From contig CALAYC010000161.1 in assembly GCA_937894935.1 (NCBI GenBank), positions 1 to 7,387 on the forward strand: 7,387 nucleotides of DNA. Direction: 5' to 3'. The notes beneath the pieces were generated by a model. It was not told the DNA's origin. It saw nothing but the letters and a program-made list of their open reading frames with translations, and ran no database searches. This DNA comes from an uncultured Verrucomicrobiota bacterium. Its GTDB lineage: Bacteria > Verrucomicrobiota > Verrucomicrobiia > Limisphaerales > JADLHS01. Shown here in pieces: positions 1 through 4,616 of the stretch. The translations under genes and the position numbers were made by a program. Every line of letters begins with the position of its first letter. Positions within the stretch are counted from its first letter, which is position 1.

Positions 1-506
1 TTCACACGTTGCTGCGCTTACCCACTGGCATCTTTTACGCGCAAGGCGTGAAGGCAAACGTCCTGTTCTTCGATCGCAAACCCGCGCAGGAAAAACCGTG
101 GACAGAGAAACTCTGGATTTACGACCTACGGACGAACATGCATTTCACGCTGAAGGAAAATCCGCTGAAGCGGAGTGATCTGGATGATTTCTTGGAGTGT
201 TATTTTGGGCAGAATGACAGCAATGTGGCTGCGGCGTCCCGCCGCAGTTCTGCCGGGGAACAGAGGCGGGACGCCTCTGCCACGTTAAACCGCCACAAGC
301 GCAAAGAAAGTGAGCGGTTCAAATGCTTCACCTATGACGAATTGCTCAAGCGCGACAAGGTGAACCTGGACATCTTCTGGTTGAAGGACGAGGCGCTCGA
401 AGAATCGGCGAATCTTCCGCCGCCGGAGATCATCGCCGAGGAAATCGCGCAGGACCTCGAAGCGGCGCTGGAGCAATTCGCGACGATTGCGGAGGATTTG
501 AAGTAG
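1..506 (+). CDS. hsdM: Type I restriction-modification DNA methyltransferase subunit HsdM, C-terminal part (5' end outside window)
   Basis: This is the C-terminal end of an N6-adenine DNA methyltransferase, the M subunit that acts with HsdS to methylate, and with HsdR to restrict, a specific DNA site. The frame is open to the left edge (codons from base 3 read H-T-L-L-R-L-P-T-G), so the TTG at base 9 is not a real start. Recognisable HsdM blocks are LRLPTGIFYAQGVKANVLFF, WIYDLRTNMHFTLKENPL, and the tail ERFKCFTYDELLKRDKVNLD followed by IFWLKD. The end (PPPEIIAEEIAQDLEAAL) is the usual helical C-terminus, so the stop at 506 looks native. The catalytic NPPF motif and SAM-binding region lie upstream, outside the window. 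About 22 residues (SNVAAASRRSS through ATL, bases 219-287) are not typical of the family; they are encoded by a palindromic repeat. No hsdS or hsdR is visible here. The family call is firm; whether the enzyme is active cannot be judged. Confidence 0.93.
   Translation, partial: HTLLRLPTGIFYAQGVKANVLFFDRKPAQEKPWTEKLWIYDLRTNMHFTLKENPLKRSDLDDFLECYFGQNDSNVAAASRRSSAGEQRRDASATLNRHKRKESERFKCFTYDELLKRDKVNLDIFWLKDEALEESANLPPPEIIAEEIAQDLEAALEQFATIAEDLK
222..286. repeat. Palindromic repeat embedded in frame in hsdM
   Basis: A long imperfect inverted repeat. The left arm, 222-245, and the right arm, 263-286, match at 20 of 24 positions when one is reverse-complemented. Both arms contain the core GGCGTCCCGCC or its complement. 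The centre, 246-262, has a small inner GTTC/GAAC stem (247-250 with 258-261). The element is translated as part of HsdM without a stop codon and without breaking the frame. The arms differ at four positions, so it is not a very recent perfect duplication. It looks like a dispersed REP- or MITE-like palindrome, but only this one copy is visible. Confidence 0.75.
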
Positions 507-523
507 AAAGAAAGAGAACCTCA

Positions 524-597
524 GCAGACTGCGACCTTTCAGCACCGGCTCGCTTGGATTTCATCCTGCTGAAAGTCGCAGACTGCCGAGAGCCGGT
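524..597. repeat. Composite inverted-repeat element downstream of hsdM
   Basis: Two inverted repeats are interleaved. Arm A (CTGCGACCTTTCAGCA, 529-544) pairs with A' (TGCTGAAAGTCGCAG, 567-581), leaving one bulged C. Arm B (ACCGGCTC, 544-551) pairs exactly with B' (GAGCCGGT, 590-597), which is followed by TTT. The 9-mer GCAGACTGC occurs directly at both ends of the A-A' unit (524-532 and 578-586). The order A-B-A'-B' means the two stems compete or would form a pseudoknot-like fold. It begins 18 bp after the hsdM stop and could serve as a terminator for hsdM, or be a mobile palindromic repeat of a different family from the one inside hsdM. Confidence 0.6.
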
Positions 598-922
598 TTT
601 GATTTGACTGACCTCTGACTCTCGCTCGCAAACTCGCTGCCGATCAGACGTCAGAGTAAGCGTCTCATTCGCCTGACTCCGTCCGGTTCAGTCGCGCTTC
701 ACTTCACTACTGCTGCGTAATCCCCACGACCTTTGCCCGTGCGCCTGATTACTCCGCTCCCGTTCCGTTTCACGCACTGAATCCGGCGGAGACAGGGTAA
801 TGCAGAGAGTTTTCACGTCCTTTTTCGCTGCTCGCCGCAGTTCGCACCTCCTCTGCTGAACTTCGTCTCGTTCTATCGCCCTCGCCGCATCGCACCAACA
901 GCCCGCCCCTCGGCTGATGGGG
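598..922. other. Intergenic stretch with no recognised gene
   Basis: No convincing gene is seen between the palindromic element and the stop of the AraC regulator. The - strand reading frame that crosses this area runs antiphase through the regulator gene and gives an unnatural Arg/Ser/Pro-rich protein. The only structures noted are a 7-bp inverted repeat CTCTGAC/GTCAGAG (613-619 with 650-656) and a short GCCCC/GGGGC stem (905-909 with 919-923) that overlaps the regulator's stop codon. The latter lacks a T-tract on the - strand side, so it is not a clear terminator. Confidence 0.5.
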
Positions 923-1837
923 CTATTCTGGTGCGTGCGATTTCTGATGTTTCTTGCGGTACGCGAGCGGGGACAGGTCGAAGGCCTGTTTGAAGACGCG
1001 ATGAAAATGCGACAAGTCTTCAAAACCCGATTCAAAGGCGACGGCCACCACGGATTTGTCAGTTTGAACCAGCAGTTCCCGGGCATGGGCCAGGCGCAGC
1101 TTTTGAAGATATTCCTTCCAACTCTGGTGCGTGATGCGGCGGAACAACTCGGTGAATTGCCGGCGACTGACCCCGGTGGCTTGCGCCGCGTCTTCGAGCG
1201 TCTTTTGGCTGTAGAACGTGGATTGCAATCGCTGCACATAGGTGGCGACGCGTTCTGCCCCGGATGATTCCTTTTCGTAGGTCGGCTGATAGGAGTCAAT
1301 GGGGCGCTGCAACAAGCGCACGGCGCGGACAGCCAATTGCCCCAAACAGGCGAGCATAATGGTTTCCCATCCCTCGCGTTGCGTGCCTTGTTCAAAAAGC
1401 ATTTCCCGGAAATCCGCTCGAAAATAACGCGCCAGGGGAAAGTCGGAGCCGCTCAGATTCCAATGGGCAAAATTCCGCAACTTCAACTGGGCCTGAAGCG
1501 ACGGAGACAAAACTTCCGGGCGATAATGAATCGCGAACAGTGTGACCGGATCGGCGGGGACGTCTTCCTGTCGGTGCACCATGCCGCGCGGGACATGGAC
1601 CAAACTGTTCGGGCCTACTAAATAGCTTTTGCCACCGCCGTCCCAGCGGGCATGGCCGGAGATGACCAGCAGGAATTTGGAGAATTCATCCACCAGTTTG
1701 GGCGCGACGAATCCGGGGGCATGGCGGCTTTCAAAGACGCAAACGCCAAAGTCCGGCATGGGCACCACTTTGGGTCGCGTGACCAGTTCAACTTTCTCCG
1801 GTTGAAGGACCGGGATTTCTTGAGTTTTTTTCACCAT
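923..1837 (-). CDS. AraC/XylS-family transcriptional regulator with N-terminal cupin-like sensor domain
   Basis: A DNA-binding regulator of 304 residues from the ATG at 1837. Residues about 20-110 form a cupin-like AraC-type ligand-binding domain (FLLVISGHARWDGGG, then SLVHVPRGMVHRQEDVPADP). Residues about 195-300 are the double helix-turn-helix DNA-binding domain: first helix pair in TLEDAAQATGVSRRQFTELF, second in DKSVVAVAFESGFEDLSHFH, followed by the family signature FKQAFDLSPLAYRKK. The length is normal for the family. A TTG at 1876 would add 13 residues (LGWIHPTRLAVP); the ATG was preferred because it gives a family-like N-terminus and because the extension would encode a palindrome. Neither start has a clear Shine-Dalgarno sequence. 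It lies about 290 bp downstream of the enolase-family gene on the same strand and converges with hsdM. A sugar or sugar-acid inducer is plausible from the neighbours, but the ligand is unknown. Confidence 0.92.
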   Translation of the reverse strand: MVKKTQEIPVLQPEKVELVTRPKVVPMPDFGVCVFESRHAPGFVAPKLVDEFSKFLLVISGHARWDGGGKSYLVGPNSLVHVPRGMVHRQEDVPADPVTLFAIHYRPEVLSPSLQAQLKLRNFAHWNLSGSDFPLARYFRADFREMLFEQGTQREGWETIMLACLGQLAVRAVRLLQRPIDSYQPTYEKESSGAERVATYVQRLQSTFYSQKTLEDAAQATGVSRRQFTELFRRITHQSWKEYLQKLRLAHARELLVQTDKSVVAVAFESGFEDLSHFHRVFKQAFDLSPLAYRKKHQKSHAPE

Positions 1838-1854
1838 GGGAACGGCAAGGCGCG

Positions 1855-1872
1855 TCGGGTGAATCCACCCGA
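1855..1872. promoter_or_regulatory. Palindrome just upstream of the regulator ATG
   Basis: The perfect inverted repeat TCGGGTG-AATC-CACCCGA has 7-bp arms and a 4-base spacer, and lies 17-35 bp upstream of the preferred ATG of the AraC gene. It may be a protein-binding site or an mRNA hairpin that affects translation of the regulator. If translation instead begins at the TTG at 1876, the palindrome is coding and may mean nothing. Confidence 0.35.
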
Positions 1873-1927
1873 GCAACGCCGTACGGGAATTTCATCAAGC
1901 TGTGAGTTCAAATAGTTGGCCACGGGT

Positions 1928-1950
1928 GTCAGGTTAACGCGAGTCAGGTT
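1928..1950. promoter_or_regulatory. Tandem GTCAGGTT sites upstream of the AraC gene
   Basis: The 8-mer GTCAGGTT occurs at 1928-1935 and again at 1943-1950, with starts 15 bp apart. Read on the - strand they are AACCTGAC twice, about 90-115 bp upstream of the regulator's ATG. AraC-family proteins commonly bind direct repeats, so this could be an autoregulatory site. A weak promoter-like pair (TTGACC, 18-bp spacer, TAACCT) overlaps them on the - strand. The half-site spacing is shorter than the roughly 21 bp of E. coli araI, so the assignment is tentative. Confidence 0.3.
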
Positions 1951-2058
1951 TGGGGGTCAACCATCGGAAACGGATCCTGTCGCGGGCGACACTGACCGTG
2001 AACATACTCTGGTAGAATTGAGACGGAGAAACCGATAACTCACCGGGCTTACGACTTG

Positions 2059-2105
2059 GCAGAATGACGCTGAGCAGAATGATATGATTTTAAATGGTTC
2101 TGCTC
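2059..2105. other. Inverted and direct repeats after the enolase-family gene
   Basis: GAGCAGAA (2072-2079) pairs exactly with TTCTGCTC (2098-2105) around an AT-rich loop. GCAGAATGA is also repeated directly at 2059-2067 and 2074-2082, 15 bp apart. It starts 25 bp beyond the stop of the enolase-family gene on the - strand. It could be a weak terminator for that gene or a regulatory site for the AraC gene; there is no T-tract after the stem in the - direction, so the terminator reading is uncertain. Confidence 0.3.
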
Positions 2106-2129
2106 TCAGTCCTTCTACTGTTCCTCGGA

Positions 2130-3560
2130 CTAAGTTGCCAGAGCTGGAGCGGGGTCCATGAACTTGGCGACCGGTGACGGCAGTTCGCGTTTGATTTCAT
2201 GGAGGCGATATCCGAACCCCGGGCCGCGCACAGTGGACAGGTTCACTTTTCCATTGCGGCGCTGATACAGTCCGGGATGGATGCGGGACTCGTGGTTCGA
2301 CGCTTCCGGATAGAATTGCATGCCGTTGGTTTCGACTCCCATCAGTGTACCGACGCGAGAGGCCAGGAGCACATGAGGGATTTGGGCCAGCATGGGATTC
2401 GTGAGGTCCTGCACCATGACGCTCATGCCTTGAGTTTTGGCCCAACAGGCGCTCAAGATTGCGCCGGTCTGGGTCTTGCAGGTTTTCAACGCCACTCCGG
2501 ACCAGCCGAGTTTGCGTCCCAGTTTCAACAGTCGCCAGTCGTGCGCGCTCTCATCGAGGAAAAGCGGTTTGCGCGAAGAGACGCTGTGCACGTCAATCTG
2601 ATTGGCGGTCAGATCGTAGGGAAAGGGCTGCTCCACGTAGAGAATCATTCCGTAGATGGGCGGGTTGTCTTTGCGAATGTGATCAAGAATCTCATTCACA
2701 TACTCGGGTTCAGTGACCGTGCAGTTAAAATCCGCCGAGAGCCAGTCCACCCCCGTTGCCATGGCGATCTGCCCGACCCGTTGCATTCGTTGCAGGTCCC
2801 AACTGACGTCATTCCCTCGCAGCTTAACTTTCAAACATTTCAACTGATCTTTGCGAACCCAGTCCGTCAACATCACGGGATAACCGTCTTTGGGTTCGGC
2901 TCCGGTCAACTCTGAAGACTCCAGCACGTCCAGTCCTCCCACCAGATGCCAGGCCAGCAATTCCTGCGCGCCCTGGCGCAAAAGAATGTCTTGAGGATAC
3001 AGCCCCTGAAACGTGCTTTTCCGTCCGTCGGCCGGGGTCATGAAAGCGGCCAGATCCCGGTTCATGAACTCGGCATTGTACGTTTCATAAACCGGACGCT
3101 GATGCAGGTTGCCGTAGGCATCATGCAACGCGAGGTCGAAGATCGAGGCGCAAATCAGCGCCGCCAGCCACGGCATGGGTTCGGCCTCAGCGCCACATTG
3201 CTGATTGGCCTGTTGCAAGAGGCCCGGCAGTACGTAATCGCAAAAATCAACGCCGAGTTCGAGAGGATGTCCTGTGGCATCGTATCCTGCCCATGCGCTC
3301 GTAAGACGAACGCAGAATTTCTCCATCCGTTCCCGCCGCTCTTCCAGCGAAGTTTTGCCGGGCCAGGCCCATTGAACACTCAAGGGTGTTTCCCCCCAGC
3401 CCTCCGCGGTGCGTCCCGATGAATCGGCGACGCGGATGCAAGCGCGCGCACACGTCACCGAGATGAGGGTTTCCGCTCCGAACTTGAGCGGTACCCGGGT
3501 TTGCACCGGCAAAAAATAAACCGTTGCGCCAATTACTCGAACATCCGTTGGTTTACCCAC
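2130..3560 (-). CDS. Enolase-superfamily enzyme (mandelate racemase/muconate lactonizing enzyme group)
   Basis: A cytoplasmic, Mg-dependent enzyme of 476 residues, expected to abstract a proton next to a carboxylate (racemase, epimerase, dehydratase or cycloisomerase chemistry). The barrel carries the expected residues: KVK at 244-246 (K246 as base candidate), metal ligands D277 (in LSADFNC), E310 (in LYVEQPFP) and D336 (in LFLDESAHD), and K359 (in GVALKTCKT) as the second base. The two-lysine arrangement resembles the muconate lactonizing/Ala-Glu epimerase subgroup more than the mandelate racemase His-Asp type. The N-terminal capping domain is about residues 8-160. It is longer than the usual 350-400 residues, with extra sequence around 100-230, so a known substrate cannot be assigned. 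The start is a GTG; a TGA lies 45 bp upstream in frame and no other ATG/GTG/TTG is available, but there is no clear ribosome binding site. No signal peptide is seen. It lies 173 bp downstream of the ThuA-like gene. Confidence 0.9.
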   Translation of the reverse strand: MGKPTDVRVIGATVYFLPVQTRVPLKFGAETLISVTCARACIRVADSSGRTAEGWGETPLSVQWAWPGKTSLEERRERMEKFCVRLTSAWAGYDATGHPLELGVDFCDYVLPGLLQQANQQCGAEAEPMPWLAALICASIFDLALHDAYGNLHQRPVYETYNAEFMNRDLAAFMTPADGRKSTFQGLYPQDILLRQGAQELLAWHLVGGLDVLESSELTGAEPKDGYPVMLTDWVRKDQLKCLKVKLRGNDVSWDLQRMQRVGQIAMATGVDWLSADFNCTVTEPEYVNEILDHIRKDNPPIYGMILYVEQPFPYDLTANQIDVHSVSSRKPLFLDESAHDWRLLKLGRKLGWSGVALKTCKTQTGAILSACWAKTQGMSVMVQDLTNPMLAQIPHVLLASRVGTLMGVETNGMQFYPEASNHESRIHPGLYQRRNGKVNLSTVRGPGFGYRLHEIKRELPSPVAKFMDPAPALAT

Positions 3561-3733
3561 GTTAATCGCAAGTTGATATTTCAGATTGCAACAGCCCCAA
3601 ATCCGTCATGTTCCAATGATAACTTTCGGGGCGCGAGATTCTTTGCGTTCAGGGCAGGCCGCAGTGGTTTCTCGGGTAGTAGCGCCAATCTTATCATCGG
3701 TTGAGCCTGGCTGGAATTACTGTCGCCCGTTTG
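3561..3733. other. Spacer between ThuA-like and enolase-family genes
   Basis: A 173-bp gap with no gene. A weak GCCCC/GGGGC pairing (3594-3598 with 3628-3632, 29-base loop) is present but lacks a T-tract. On the - strand a loose promoter-like pair (TTGCAA, 18-bp spacer, GATTAA) ends right before the GTG start of the enzyme; it would imply an almost leaderless message and is not convincing. Confidence 0.3.
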
Positions 3734-4498
3734 CTAGTTCGCCCGTCGGTATTCGGTTTCATCCCGTTGGGTCGTCCAGAAGATGGCATTCACCAACAGA
3801 CGCCGGAAACTGTCGTCGGTAAAATCCTCCTGCGTGCCCAAGGAGGTGGCGAAGACTCGTCGCGGTCGATCGCGCACCCAGGCGACCGGTTCATGTTTGC
3901 CCAGGCTTTCCCCGTTCAGCAACACCACCACGTCGTCCGCCAGGGTGGGGTTTTTGTAGAGCTTGCGAGAGGTGAACGGGGTGACGCCGGCGAGAACCGG
4001 ATGGTTGGAGCGCCCCAGCGAGAATTCGATTGCCGCAGGGGCATTGGTGTAATGCCCCTTGTAGCCACCGCCCAGGATTTCGCGATCAAACTCCAGATAG
4101 TTCTGAAATCCATGGCTCGCGGTGCGGAGGCCAATGACTGGACGCCCGCTGGCGAGATATTTTTGCAGTTGGGCCAATTCAGCGGGAGGCAGCGTGACTC
4201 GCCGCGTGAACACAATCATCAAATCGGCTGATTCCAATGCGGCAATCCCCGGGAGACTGTCGCCCTTGTCTTGTCCAAACGCTTGATAACAGACCGCCCG
4301 ATACCGGGATTCAAACCACGCCTGGAACTCGCGCAACGATTTATCGGACTCGTATTCTGCGGAGGCTGACAACAGGCAGATTTTCAACGGGGCGCTGTCC
4401 GCTCCGCACGCGGCGACAGCAATCAAGAGGAGAGTGAAGATTACCGTCCATCGACGGATGCGGAGCCCAAGTTGAGCTACAATCAATTTTGCAGTCAT
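3734..4498 (-). CDS. ThuA-like domain protein, probably exported
   Basis: A 254-residue protein of the ThuA family (glutamine-amidotransferase-like alpha/beta fold), a group named after trehalose utilisation in rhizobia but mostly of unknown biochemical function. Residues 1-31 look like a signal peptide: basic RIRRW, hydrophobic core VIFTLLLIAVAA, then C31, which may be a lipoprotein cysteine (AVAAC is a loose lipobox). Family blocks are GLRTASHGF (123-131), GGGYKGHY (143-150), HPVLAGV (166-172), EPVAW (203-207) and the C-terminal DFTDDSFRRLLVNAIFW (225-241). At 221-223 the protein has GTQ where relatives commonly have GHP, so a conserved histidine appears to be missing. The ATG at 4498 was chosen because it opens directly into the signal peptide and has AGGT 5 bases upstream; the more upstream ATG at 4603 would put coding sequence across the preceding terminator. 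It is the first gene after that terminator, but no clear promoter was seen. Confidence 0.87.
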   Translation of the reverse strand: MTAKLIVAQLGLRIRRWTVIFTLLLIAVAACGADSAPLKICLLSASAEYESDKSLREFQAWFESRYRAVCYQAFGQDKGDSLPGIAALESADLMIVFTRRVTLPPAELAQLQKYLASGRPVIGLRTASHGFQNYLEFDREILGGGYKGHYTNAPAAIEFSLGRSNHPVLAGVTPFTSRKLYKNPTLADDVVVLLNGESLGKHEPVAWVRDRPRRVFATSLGTQEDFTDDSFRRLLVNAIFWTTQRDETEYRRAN

Positions 4499-4503
4499 GT
4501 GAA

Positions 4504-4507
4504 ACCT
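4504..4507 (-). promoter_or_regulatory. Ribosome binding site of the ThuA-like gene
   Basis: AGGT on the - strand, 5 bases before the ATG at 4498. It is modest, but it supports this start over the upstream ATG at 4603. Confidence 0.45.
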
Positions 4508-4561
4508 GAATTTGGAACGCGGCAGGGTTGATGTGGGTGTGGAGCACCGGTTCAAAGACAA

Positions 4562-4598
4562 GGGGCTGCCAAGTGATTCACTATCACCCGGCAGCCCC
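4562..4598 (-). terminator. Stem-loop terminator of the 818-residue protein gene
   Basis: GGGGCTGCC (4562-4570) pairs perfectly with GGCAGCCCC (4590-4598). After a 2x2 internal mismatch the stem continues as GTGAT/ATCAC (4573-4577 with 4583-4587) around the loop TCACT. On the - strand the stem begins 18 bp after the stop codon at 4617 and is followed by TTGTCTTTG, a moderately T-rich run. Position, stem strength and tail fit an intrinsic terminator for the gene to its right, and it separates that gene from the ThuA-like gene. Confidence 0.85.
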
Positions 4599-4616
4599 AG
4601 CACGATGCCACCGGAA

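Noticed and set aside
905..923. GCCCC/GGGGC stem over the AraC stop codon as a terminator
   Set aside because: Only 5 bp with a 9-base loop and no T-tract on the side where the - strand transcript would end.
688..1395. A 235-codon - strand frame overlapping the AraC gene and the gap after it
   Set aside because: It runs in another frame through the regulator's DNA-binding region; its product is rich in Arg, Ser, Pro and Cys and resembles no family, whereas the overlapping frame is a clear AraC protein.
2199..2915. A 238-codon + strand frame opposite the enolase-family gene
   Set aside because: It is antisense to a gene with a full set of catalytic motifs; the predicted protein shows no family features.
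4037..4059. Perfect 9-bp hairpin AGGGGCATT/AATGCCCCT with a 5-base loop
   Set aside because: It lies inside the ThuA-like coding region where the KGHYTNAP residues fit the family, so it is most likely a chance effect of codon choice and not a terminator or repeat insertion.
4499..4603. N-terminal extension of the ThuA-like protein to an ATG at 4603
   Set aside because: It would place coding sequence across the stem-loop terminator and bury the signal peptide 35 residues in; the ATG at 4498 has AGGT upstream and opens into the signal peptide.
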